From Bacteroidota bacterium (GTDB lineage: Bacteria > Bacteroidota > Bacteroidia > Bacteroidales > FEN-979), in NCBI GenBank assembly GCA_026391355.1, contig JAPLDH010000026.1, positions 1-64,000 on the forward strand: a stretch of 64,000 nt of DNA, given 5' to 3'. Both the position numbers and the translations under genes were made by a program. The notes beneath the pieces are model-generated. The model made no database searches. It was not told the DNA's origin and saw only the letters and a program-made list of their open reading frames with translations. Positions 26,993 to 35,313 of the stretch are shown piece after piece (the stretch's first letter is position 1; each line of letters opens with the position of its first letter).

Positions 26993-29139
26993 ATTACCAA
27001 TGCAAAATCCATCTGTTTTTTTGGAAGGTCAATCCGTTTCACTTTGATCTTTACAGGATCCCCCAATTTATATTTATATCCGTGCCGTGAACCGATTACC
27101 TGGTAATTCTCTTCATCGAGGTAATAAAAGTCATCAACGAGGTCGCGCAACCGGATCATTCCCTCGCACTTCGTTCCGATGATCTCCACATAAATTCCCC
27201 ATTTGCTGACGCCGGAAACCAATCCATCAAATTGCTGCCCGACTTTATCCAGCATATATTCAGCCTGTTTATATTTCACCGATAACCTTTCTGCTGATTC
27301 CGCTTTCCGTTCCATCACAGAAGAATGGTCGCATTTCTGTTCATATTCCTCCTTGCCCGCAGATTTTCCATTATTCAGGTATTCAAATAATAACCGGTGA
27401 ACCATTAAATCCGGGTAACGGCGTATTGGCGATGTAAAATGTGTGTAATAGGGGAATGCCAATCCATAATGTCCGATGTTTTCAGTCGAATAATAGGCTT
27501 TTGCCATTGTTCGGACAGCTATCGTCTCGATCATGTTTTCTTCACCTTTGCCCTTGATCTGTTCGAACAATTTGTTGAATGAATCGGCCATCGTTTTCCT
27601 GGATGTGAGCTTCATTTTATATCCCAGTTTCGTTACAAACTGGATAAAGGTTTCCAGCTTTTCAGGACTGGGATCATCGTGAACCCTGTAAACAAATGTT
27701 TTGGGGTCGGCTGTTCCTTTCTTCTTTCCAACCCATTCGGCCACACGCCGGTTTGCAAGAAGCATAAAATCCTCGATCAGCTTATTGGAATCCTTCAGTT
27801 CACGGAGAAAGATCCGTAATGGTTTCCCTTTTTCATCCAACTCAAATTTAACCTCCTGCGTTTCAAAGTTTATCGAACCCTTTTTAAATCGATCATCCCG
27901 GAGTTTTTTTGCAAGCCTGTCGAGAACTGCAATTTCCTCTGAAAATTCTCCCTGTCCCGTTTCAATGATCTGTTGTACTTCGTCGTAATTAAACCTCCGG
28001 TCGGAATGGATGACGGTTTTCCCGAACCATTCCTTGAGGACATTTGCATTTTCATCCATTTCAAAAACAGCAGAAAAGCAAAGCCGATCCTGGTTTGGTT
28101 TCAGGGAGCATAGCTGGTTTGATAACCGCTCAGGAAGCATCGGAATAACCCGGTCGACAAGATAAACAGAGGTCCCTCTGTCAAAAGCTTCCTGATCCAC
28201 CAATCCGCCGGGTTTTACATACCAGGAAACATCTGCAATGTGAACACCGGCTTCCCATTTCCCATCCGGCAACTTTCTCAAAGATAAGGCATCATCAAAA
28301 TCCTTTGCATCTGCCGGGTCGATGGTAATGGTAAAAATTTCCCTGAAATCCTTACGCTTCCTGATCTCCTCATCCCGAATCTGTTCCGGAAAGTGTTCCG
28401 CTTCATTTTCTGCACCTTTTCCAAAGGACAACGGAAATTCAAATTCGGCAAGGATTGATTGCATCTCCACATTGTTTTCACCCGGTTCACCCAGAACACG
28501 GATCACCTCGCCAAAGGGGTTTTCAGACTGAGGTGGCCATTCTGTAATCCTTGCTATCACTTTCTGCCCGTTTTTGGCGCTATTCAGGCCGGTTAGAGGA
28601 ATAAAAATATCAACGGGCATGGAAGAACTATCAGGAGTCACAAATCCAAAATTCTTTGAGATCTCAATGGTACCGACAAATTGCTTTTTATGTCTTTTAA
28701 GTACCTCAATGATCTGTCCCTCTCTCTTTCTTTCTCTTCTCTTTGGAAAAATTAACACCTTCACCTGATCGCCATGTAATGCATGACCCGTATTTAACGG
28801 TGCAATATAAATATCTTCGCTTTTATCACCGGGAATTACATAGGCTTTCCCGGTTTGTTTCATATCTACAGTGCCGGTGATATAGGTGGTCGCTCCCTTC
28901 TGATAGTGTTCACTTTCGGTATTTATCTGGAATTTGCCCCTCCGCGCCTGAACGAGTTCTCCTCCTTCATACAGCTTGTCGATGATGGTTCTCACCAGCT
29001 CCTTGCTTGCCACATCCCTCACCCCCAGCCGGGCGCTTACCTGTTTATGGTTAAACCCGTCCAAAGGGTTTTTCTGGAATACCTCAAGCACACTTTTAAT
29101 AAAAGTATTGGAGGAAGGAACTTTTTTCTTTGCTTTCAT
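26989..29139 (-). CDS. rnr: Ribonuclease R
   Basis: A 716-residue 3'-5' exoribonuclease acting on structured RNA. The start at 29139 (MKAKKKVPSS) is preferred over an upstream ATG at 29229, whose extra 30 residues are not family-like. An N-terminal winged-helix region (FIKSVLEVFQKNP) is followed by cold-shock/OB domains. The RNB catalytic domain has TIDPADAKDFDDALSL with the metal-binding Asp residues, and the S1 domain is near the C terminus (FDGLVSGVSKWGIYVEI). It ends at MDFALVI without the usual lysine-rich tail, which is however encoded in another frame immediately downstream. Confidence 0.93.
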   Translation of the reverse strand: MKAKKKVPSSNTFIKSVLEVFQKNPLDGFNHKQVSARLGVRDVASKELVRTIIDKLYEGGELVQARRGKFQINTESEHYQKGATTYITGTVDMKQTGKAYVIPGDKSEDIYIAPLNTGHALHGDQVKVLIFPKRRERKREGQIIEVLKRHKKQFVGTIEISKNFGFVTPDSSSMPVDIFIPLTGLNSAKNGQKVIARITEWPPQSENPFGEVIRVLGEPGENNVEMQSILAEFEFPLSFGKGAENEAEHFPEQIRDEEIRKRKDFREIFTITIDPADAKDFDDALSLRKLPDGKWEAGVHIADVSWYVKPGGLVDQEAFDRGTSVYLVDRVIPMLPERLSNQLCSLKPNQDRLCFSAVFEMDENANVLKEWFGKTVIHSDRRFNYDEVQQIIETGQGEFSEEIAVLDRLAKKLRDDRFKKGSINFETQEVKFELDEKGKPLRIFLRELKDSNKLIEDFMLLANRRVAEWVGKKKGTADPKTFVYRVHDDPSPEKLETFIQFVTKLGYKMKLTSRKTMADSFNKLFEQIKGKGEENMIETIAVRTMAKAYYSTENIGHYGLAFPYYTHFTSPIRRYPDLMVHRLLFEYLNNGKSAGKEEYEQKCDHSSVMERKAESAERLSVKYKQAEYMLDKVGQQFDGLVSGVSKWGIYVEIIGTKCEGMIRLRDLVDDFYYLDEENYQVIGSRHGYKYKLGDPVKIKVKRIDLPKKQMDFALVI

Positions 29140-29263
29140 ATGGCGTAAATCAATACGGTAAAGGTAATAAACTTTCCTGCAAGGAAGACCATTACGATGG
29201 TGGTGCTGAGAAAATTGGGGATCATACATTAATGCAGGAAAGCAGAATGGAAGGAATTCATAA

Positions 29264-29647
29264 TTAATTCAAAATTAAAAGTGTAAAATCTAAAATTGTA
29301 AAATCTTTCGTATTTCCTGTAATCAGATAGTCAGCATGACTTTCTTCACACAGTTCAAGAAACTTATTATCGCCTGCATCTTTCAGTAAAGTAAGTCGGT
29401 TTTTCGGTTGAAACTTTGTTGCACTAAATTCGAGTGAAATTAAAAAGGCTTCAGCGTTTACTACAAATCCCGGATATCTTAAGAATTTCTTCCGATTTAA
29501 TACAGCAAAATACTCCTCTATCACCTCTTCTGAAATACAGACCTCAACCAAATCATTTAAAAACAAGTCATCAATAATGAGAAAAGGATAACTTTTCTGA
29601 ATAAGCGCCGAAACAATGATGTTTGTATCAATTACGACTCTTGGCAT
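29264..29647 (-). CDS. PIN-domain toxin (putative ribonuclease, COG1569-like)
   Basis: A 127-residue PIN-domain protein. VVIDTNIIVSAL carries the first catalytic Asp (D7), a Glu-rich IEEYFAVL follows, and DAGDNKFLELCEESHADYLITGNTKDF holds the other acidic residues. Such proteins cleave RNA when released from their antitoxin. It overlaps the upstream antitoxin-like gene by 20 bp, the typical arrangement of a type II toxin-antitoxin operon. Its last residues (ILDFTLLILN) are encoded by a short A/T-rich direct repeat, so the native C terminus may have been altered. Confidence 0.8.
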   Translation of the reverse strand: MPRVVIDTNIIVSALIQKSYPFLIIDDLFLNDLVEVCISEEVIEEYFAVLNRKKFLRYPGFVVNAEAFLISLEFSATKFQPKNRLTLLKDAGDNKFLELCEESHADYLITGNTKDFTILDFTLLILN

Positions 29648-29858
29648 TTTTCCTTACGGCTTTTACCTCTTTTGTCACATCTTCAGTCGTCATTGATGAA
29701 AGTCCATATTTTTCAGACAATTCGGTACATCTGTAAAGAGACTGCCGCGTCAATTCACGACTGACAAGTTCAACGAAATCCGAAAACGAAAGGTTCTCAT
29801 TCTTTATACCAAACTTGTTGTATTCAAGTTCTGAAATGGTGATATTTATTGTCTTCAT
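29628..29858 (-). CDS. Antitoxin partner of the PIN toxin
   Basis: A 76-residue protein if started at 29858 (MKTINITISELEYNK); an in-frame ATG at 29912 would add an unlikely hydrophobic leader and precede the promoter box. The N-terminal beta strand plus helices (FSDFVELVSRELTRQ) resembles small DNA-binding antitoxins, and the basic C terminus (KAVRKNAKSRN) probably wraps the toxin. It overlaps the PIN gene by 20 bp. A TAATTTTG box on the minus strand (29886-29879) lies ~20 bp upstream of the start. The antitoxin role is inferred from position and size. Confidence 0.65.
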   Translation of the reverse strand: MKTINITISELEYNKFGIKNENLSFSDFVELVSRELTRQSLYRCTELSEKYGLSSMTTEDVTKEVKAVRKNAKSRN

Positions 29859-29967
29859 TGCTATTATATTGTTTTTTACAAAATTACACAAAAGAAAGGC
29901 TAAAACAGACATAATATTTCAGATTTTTTCCTTACCTTTCGCCCTTACAAATCCCTCAGGTTATGCA

Positions 29968-32900
29968 ATGAAGGTTTTCCCTAAAATATTGCTCATCCCC
30001 CGGCCAAATAGTAAAATGGCAAGATCTAAAATAGAAAAATCATTTTGCATTTTGCACTTTGCATTTTACAATTTGACTTTTTTGCTTTTGACGCTGGTCA
30101 CCTTTTCAGCCTATTCAAAAGACAACTCACTCAAAGGTATTTCAAATCCTGCCCCTGCTTTCATCGAAAACAAAGGCCAGATCATTGATCAGCATTACAA
30201 GCCCAATCCCGGAGTTCTCTATTTGATGCATACACCGGGGTTGAATGTTCAGTTGAGGAAGGGTGGGTTTAGTTATGATGTTTACAGCCCCACCCCTGGC
30301 CCCTCCCCAAAAAGGGAGGGGAATCGGAACCGTCACTCCCCCGCCCCGAATGGGGAGGGGGTTGGGGGGAGGGGATGCAGCTATCATCGTATTGATATAG
30401 ATCTGATAAATTCCAACCCTAATCCAACTATCATCCCATCCGACCCGGCATCTGATTACTTCAACTATTTCACTTCATCTGCACCCCCTGAAGGAATAAA
30501 ACATGTCAGGCAATTCTCTAAGATCACTTATAAAGAAATATATCCGGATATTGATCTTGAGTTCTTTACCAATAAAGAACATGGATACAAGTACAATTTT
30601 AAGATTCATCCGGGAGCCAACATCAATGATATACGATTGAGGATAAACGGCCCGGATCATATTTCTTTAATTCAGGATACTTTGAAATTTGGGACACGGT
30701 TTGGGGATATTGAAGAATTGATCCCGGAAAGCTATTACATGTTAAATGATTCGAGAGTTGATATTCAGACCCGGTTTGCCAAAATAAATGATGGAGTTTA
30801 TGGATTTTCAGTAAACAAATCCGTTCCGAAAAATTCAGTATTGGTTATAGATCCTACACCAAAAAGGCTTTGGGGAACGTATTACGGAGGGGATAACGAT
30901 GATAAAGGAAGCTATTGCGCTACAGACAAATTTGGAAATGTTTTTCTTGCCGGTCAAACATTATCGGATAACAATATCGCAAGCAGTGGCGCCTATCAAG
31001 GCGCTAGGGCTGGTAACTGGGATGGATTTGTCGCCAAATTTAATGCAAATGGGAGTCGTCAATGGGGAACGTATTTTGGTGGCATCGCTTTAGATGAGGT
31101 CTCCGGCCAGGGTATTGCAACTGATAAGAATGGTAATGTTTATGTTTCAGGCGATACGAAATCAACAACCGGTATTGCCACTATCGGGGCGCATCAGGTG
31201 ACATATGGAGGCGGTCTATATGATTGTTATGTTGAGAAGTTTAACAGTGATGGCGCAAGGGTTTGGGGAACATACTACGGCGGAGCAAACAGTGATATTG
31301 GTGGATCTGTTGCTGTGGATAAAAATAATTATTTGTTACTAACAGGCCGGAGCTCGTCTGATACAGGAATTGCGACCCTTGGAACCTACCAGGCTACCCT
31401 TTATAATACAAGCTTGGATGCATTCATTGCTAAATTCGACAGTAACGGTATCCGGCAATGGGGTAGCTATTTTGGTGGAGAAATGAACGATGAGAGCTAT
31501 TCATGTTCCACTGATAGCGCCGGTAACATATATTTTTGCGGAAATACTAATTCAACCAGTAACATTGCAAGCCCGGGGGCACATCAATCAACTTATGGCG
31601 GCGGATTACATGACGCTTTTTTAGCAAAATTTACTTCCAGTGGCCAACGATTATGGTCAACCTATTATGGAGGCTCGCTTGAAGACAACGCATTTGGATG
31701 TAAAGCTGACAGCAATGGAGATGTATGTCTGGTTGGCCAGACCAATTCCACAAACGCTATTGCGAGTAATGGGAGTCACCAACCGGTTTTTGGCGGAGGG
31801 ATTTACAATGCATTCATTGTTAAATTCGATAGTCTTGGACAAAGATCCTGGGGTACATATTATGGTGGCAATGGCGGGGATGACGCACAGGATTGTGCGT
31901 TTGGATGGAATCATTATCTTTTTATTGCAGGTCATACAGTCTCAACAAATAATATTTCAACACCTGGTGGTTATCAATTTACTTACGGGGGTATAGGAGA
32001 TGCATTTCTCGTGAAGTTTGACTCAGCCGGGCAGCGACAATGGGGAACATATTACGGTGGAAGTTCAGTGGAGAGTTTTAATGGATGCACTTATATGCAT
32101 GACGATACAATATTCTGTAGTGGAATGACGCAATCATCAAATAATATCGCAAGTCCTGGAGCATGGCAACAATATTTTGACAATGTCGAGGATTGCATGT
32201 TGATTAAATTTCTCGATTGCTGGCCAATTGATACCGCCGGACCTATCACGGGGCCGATGAATGTGTGTCTGAATGCTACCGGAATTAATTATTCGATTCC
32301 CACTCTTCAACATGTTGTAAATTATTTCTGGACATTACCTTCGGGAGCTACCATCGTAAGCGGAGCCGGAACGAACAATATCCTTGTGAACTTCAGCGGA
32401 TCAGCAACATCAGGAAATATATGGGTTAAAGGATTGAATAAATGCGGTGATCCCGGGGATTCTGCGTATTTATTTGTTACCATAAATACCAATTTGCCCA
32501 TACCTGTCATTACCGGTCCCAATAATGTCTGTGAAGGTCCCGGAAAGGTTTATTCAACTGATGCAGGGAAAACCAATTATCAATGGAGTATCTCACCGGG
32601 CGGAATACAAACATCAGGAGGCACTTCAACAGATAATACAGTGACTGTAACCTGGAATGTTGTGGGAATTCAACATGTCTATGTAAACTATAATGACAAT
32701 GGATGTGAAGCGCTAACCCCAACAGATTACTCTGTTACTGTGACCGCAAGCCCGGCAGTTAATGTTACAATCAGCGCCCCTTTAAATACTGTTTGCGAAG
32801 GCACCCAGGTTACTTATTCAGCAACGCCAACGAATGGTGGCACTTTACCATCTTATGAATGGAAAGTGAATGGGGTCAATGCAGGCACAGATTCACCTAC

Positions 32901-35157
32901 ATACAGCTATATTCCTGCGAACGGAGACCAGATCTTCTGCATCTTAACTTCAAATGCAACCTGTTCTTCCAACAATCCTGATACCTCGAACACCATCATC
33001 ATGACCGTGAATCCTCCATCTCCGGTTTCTGTTATAATTGCAACTTTTGACAACCCTGTTTGTGCGGGTTCTTCAGTAACCTTTACCGCAACCACCACCA
33101 ATGGCGGCTCCGCACCATCGTATCAATGGTTCGTAAATGGCACGGGCGGATGGCCATCCGCCCCTACGATGTCCTATTCACCGGCAAATGGGGATATTGT
33201 TAACTGCATTTTTACTTCTTCAAACACGGTTTGCATATCAAACAACCCGGCGACATCGAACGCTATTTCTATGACGGTAAATCCTCTGAATCCGGTCAGC
33301 GTTTCCATCTCAACCTCACAGAATCCCTTCTGCCAGGGATCAACGGTCACATTCGCGGCAACCCCGATCAATGGTGGTACAACACCAACATATTTATGGA
33401 AGGTAAACGGAATTGGTGTTGGCTCAAATAATCCTGATTATTCCTATACACCGGCAAATGGTGATCTTGTGACATGTGTATTGAACTCAAATATTGCCTG
33501 CCCGACTGGTAACCCGGCTACCTCAAATACTATCACGATGGTTGAGAATACGGTGAATCCTGTGAGCATAGTTATTACAACACCTGTCACGACTGTTTGC
33601 AGCGGAACTTCTGTCATCTTCACTACCACCCCAACCAATGGCGGAACAACGCCCGTTTATCAATGGAAAGTGAACGGTATAAATGTCGGAGCAAATAATA
33701 GTACGTTCGGATATGTACCGGTAAACGGCGATGTTGTTTCATGCGCATTGACATCCAACCTTATGTGTGCATCCGGGAATCCCGCATCATCAAACACGAT
33801 CACAATGACCGTAAATCCAAATCTTGCGGTCAGCGTTGTCATCACTGCATCCGATCATACTGTATGTTCAGGTTCCTCGGTGACATTTTCAGCCACCCCG
33901 ACAAACGGCGGAACGACACCAGTTTATCAATGGCGGGTGAATGGTGGTGGTGTTTGGCCGAATGCATCAACAATGTCATACACCCCTGTTAATGGTGATT
34001 TTGTTTCCTGCATTTTGAATTCAAATGCAACATGCCCTACCGGTAACCCGGCAACGTCCAACACGATTACCATGACGGTCACCGCAAATATGCCGGTAAG
34101 TATCCTGATCTCTGCTTCCAATAACCCGGTCTGTTCAGGTATTCCGGTCACCTATACAGCCACCCCGACAAATGGTGGAACAACCCCGGTTTACCTGTGG
34201 AAAGTCAACGGCATTAATACCGGGACCAATAGTACCACGTACCAATATGTTCCCGTAAATGGTGATCTGATCACCTGCACCTTAACCTCTAACCTCACCT
34301 GTACAAGCGGAAATCCAGCCATCAGCAATATAATCACGATGGGTGTTGCCGCGTCGCCAATTGTTACCCTGACACGGTGCAATGACTCAATTACGACAAC
34401 TACTGCACAACCCTTCCGGTTGAAAGGTGGAATCCCGTTAGGAGGAACGTTTTCCGGACCTGGGGTGACAAATGGGATTTTCTACCCTGCAATTGCAGGA
34501 GTCGGAACGCACATCATTATCTACACCTATACAAATGCGGCGTTGTGTTCGGCATCTGCCAGCAGGTCATTAGTCATTAGCAATTCGTCATTAGTGGTGT
34601 GTGGGAATCCGCTTACTGATATACGGGACAATAAGGTCTACCCAACTGTGCAGATAGGAAGCCAATGCTGGTTTGGCGCCAACCTAAGCTTTGGAACTAT
34701 GATCTCTGGCTCAATTTCCCAACGAGACAATTGCATCAATGAAAAATACTGTCTGAACGATATAACTGGGAACTGCGAACTGGGAACTGTATACTACCAG
34801 TGGGACGAACTCATGGCTTACGACGAAACCCTGAGCACACAAGGCCTTTGCCCACCCGGCTGGCATGTACCATCAGAAGCCGACTGGAACACCTTGTTTG
34901 GCAATTATATCAGCAATGCATTTGCTGCCTGGCCGTTGCTTTTCACCGGTTATTCAGGGTTCAATGCAACCCTCTCAGGTACCCGACATCTTAATAAAAC
35001 ATGGGATTGGAGTGGGTTTGCGACATTCTTCTGGAGTTCTACAACTCATGGAATAAACAAAGCATGGAGCTATGGGATGAACGGAACGGACCCGTCGATT
35101 TCGCTATATCCGGCATTCAGGTCAAATGCCTATTCTGTCAGGTGCTTGAAAGATTGA
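29968..35157 (+). CDS. Giant surface protein: DUF7948, SBBP repeats, Ig-like repeats, FISUMP domain
   Basis: About 1,729 residues if started at 29968 (MKVFPKILL); the open frame reaches back to 29815 but that would overlap the antitoxin start and precede the TACCTTTC promoter-like box near 29931. ATG 30016 is a second option. After a hydrophobic export signal comes a DUF7948-type domain (PAPAFIENKGQI), then about seven SBBP repeats (WGTYYGG...DAFLAKF), a PKD-like pair, six 89-residue Ig-like repeats and a C-terminal FISUMP domain (CPPGWHVPSEADW). No T9SS domain is seen. It is likely an adhesin or matrix-type surface protein. Several short repeat elements are embedded in frame. Confidence 0.85.
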   Translation: MKVFPKILLIPRPNSKMARSKIEKSFCILHFAFYNLTFLLLTLVTFSAYSKDNSLKGISNPAPAFIENKGQIIDQHYKPNPGVLYLMHTPGLNVQLRKGGFSYDVYSPTPGPSPKREGNRNRHSPAPNGEGVGGRGCSYHRIDIDLINSNPNPTIIPSDPASDYFNYFTSSAPPEGIKHVRQFSKITYKEIYPDIDLEFFTNKEHGYKYNFKIHPGANINDIRLRINGPDHISLIQDTLKFGTRFGDIEELIPESYYMLNDSRVDIQTRFAKINDGVYGFSVNKSVPKNSVLVIDPTPKRLWGTYYGGDNDDKGSYCATDKFGNVFLAGQTLSDNNIASSGAYQGARAGNWDGFVAKFNANGSRQWGTYFGGIALDEVSGQGIATDKNGNVYVSGDTKSTTGIATIGAHQVTYGGGLYDCYVEKFNSDGARVWGTYYGGANSDIGGSVAVDKNNYLLLTGRSSSDTGIATLGTYQATLYNTSLDAFIAKFDSNGIRQWGSYFGGEMNDESYSCSTDSAGNIYFCGNTNSTSNIASPGAHQSTYGGGLHDAFLAKFTSSGQRLWSTYYGGSLEDNAFGCKADSNGDVCLVGQTNSTNAIASNGSHQPVFGGGIYNAFIVKFDSLGQRSWGTYYGGNGGDDAQDCAFGWNHYLFIAGHTVSTNNISTPGGYQFTYGGIGDAFLVKFDSAGQRQWGTYYGGSSVESFNGCTYMHDDTIFCSGMTQSSNNIASPGAWQQYFDNVEDCMLIKFLDCWPIDTAGPITGPMNVCLNATGINYSIPTLQHVVNYFWTLPSGATIVSGAGTNNILVNFSGSATSGNIWVKGLNKCGDPGDSAYLFVTINTNLPIPVITGPNNVCEGPGKVYSTDAGKTNYQWSISPGGIQTSGGTSTDNTVTVTWNVVGIQHVYVNYNDNGCEALTPTDYSVTVTASPAVNVTISAPLNTVCEGTQVTYSATPTNGGTLPSYEWKVNGVNAGTDSPTYSYIPANGDQIFCILTSNATCSSNNPDTSNTIIMTVNPPSPVSVIIATFDNPVCAGSSVTFTATTTNGGSAPSYQWFVNGTGGWPSAPTMSYSPANGDIVNCIFTSSNTVCISNNPATSNAISMTVNPLNPVSVSISTSQNPFCQGSTVTFAATPINGGTTPTYLWKVNGIGVGSNNPDYSYTPANGDLVTCVLNSNIACPTGNPATSNTITMVENTVNPVSIVITTPVTTVCSGTSVIFTTTPTNGGTTPVYQWKVNGINVGANNSTFGYVPVNGDVVSCALTSNLMCASGNPASSNTITMTVNPNLAVSVVITASDHTVCSGSSVTFSATPTNGGTTPVYQWRVNGGGVWPNASTMSYTPVNGDFVSCILNSNATCPTGNPATSNTITMTVTANMPVSILISASNNPVCSGIPVTYTATPTNGGTTPVYLWKVNGINTGTNSTTYQYVPVNGDLITCTLTSNLTCTSGNPAISNIITMGVAASPIVTLTRCNDSITTTTAQPFRLKGGIPLGGTFSGPGVTNGIFYPAIAGVGTHIIIYTYTNAALCSASASRSLVISNSSLVVCGNPLTDIRDNKVYPTVQIGSQCWFGANLSFGTMISGSISQRDNCINEKYCLNDITGNCELGTVYYQWDELMAYDETLSTQGLCPPGWHVPSEADWNTLFGNYISNAFAAWPLLFTGYSGFNATLSGTRHLNKTWDWSGFATFFWSSTTHGINKAWSYGMNGTDPSISLYPAFRSNAYSVRCLKD
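30043..30069 (+). repeat. Minisatellite-like run in the signal-peptide region
   Basis: Units TTTTGCA/TTTTGCACTT/TGCATTTTAC are repeated here. The same kind of unit, in reverse complement (GTGCAAA, GTGTAAA), occurs after tRNA-Asn at 20430-20459. Here it encodes hydrophobic residues FCILHFAF of the export signal. Confidence 0.6.
30288..30375 (+). repeat. GC-rich palindromic element inserted in frame in a coding sequence
   Basis: CCCTCCCC (30301-30308) pairs with GGGAGGGG (30314-30321), and a second related hairpin GCCCC...GGGGAGGGGG follows. Related palindromes occur between genes at 35280-35301 and 37873-37920. In the protein the element encodes about 29 residues (SPTPGPSPKREG...GEGVGGRG) unlike their surroundings. 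Confidence 0.8.
32755..34359 (+). repeat. Six tandem 267-270 bp repeats encoding Ig-like domains
   Basis: Units start at 32755, 33022, 33292, 33559, 33826 and 34093. Each encodes ~89 residues of the form VCSGSSVTFTATPTNGG followed by YQWKVNG and NPATSNTITMTV. Confidence 0.9.
34566..34594 (+). repeat. GTCATTAG direct repeats inside the coding sequence
   Basis: GTCATTAG occurs at 34566-34573, 34573-34580 and 34587-34594, encoding RSLVISNSSLVV just before the FISUMP domain. Confidence 0.65.
34764..34789 (+). repeat. AACTGGG/AACTGCG direct repeats inside the coding sequence
   Basis: Four heptamer-like units (AACTGGG, AACTGCG, AACTGGG, AACTG) are arranged head to tail and encode TGNCELGTV within the FISUMP domain. 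Confidence 0.6.
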
Positions 35158-35226
35158 TATGAATAGAGAACATTGATCAACGATTTTTGAAGCGGGAAGA
35201 CGAGTGGGTGTGGAAAATATGAATTT

Positions 35227-35246
35227 CCCCGTGCTTTAGCACGGGG
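35227..35246. terminator. Strong hairpin between convergent genes
   Basis: CCCCGTGC-TTTA-GCACGGGG is a perfect 8-bp stem in the gap between the convergent surface-protein and ABC ATPase genes. No T-run follows, so it may be a repeat element rather than a true terminator. Confidence 0.45.
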
Positions 35247-35279
35247 TTAACGGGCAACAGTTCGACCGGGCTATGGTCT

Positions 35280-35301
35280 CCCCTCCCCGAACGGGGAGGG
35301 G
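35280..35301. repeat. CCCCTCCCC-GAAC-GGGGAGGGG palindrome
   Basis: A perfect 9-bp stem followed by a GGGGGTGGGG tail. It is the same family as the elements at 30288-30375 and 37873-37920. Confidence 0.8.
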
Positions 35302-35313
35302 CCGGGGGTGGGG

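Noticed and set aside
30142-30387. 81-residue minus-strand frame
   Set aside because: It is created by the GC-rich palindrome read on the other strand and lies wholly inside the surface-protein gene.
32755-34359. Regular repeats considered as a CRISPR array
   Set aside because: Units are 267-270 bp and encode Ig-like domains in one open frame; there are no short repeats with unique spacers and no cas genes.
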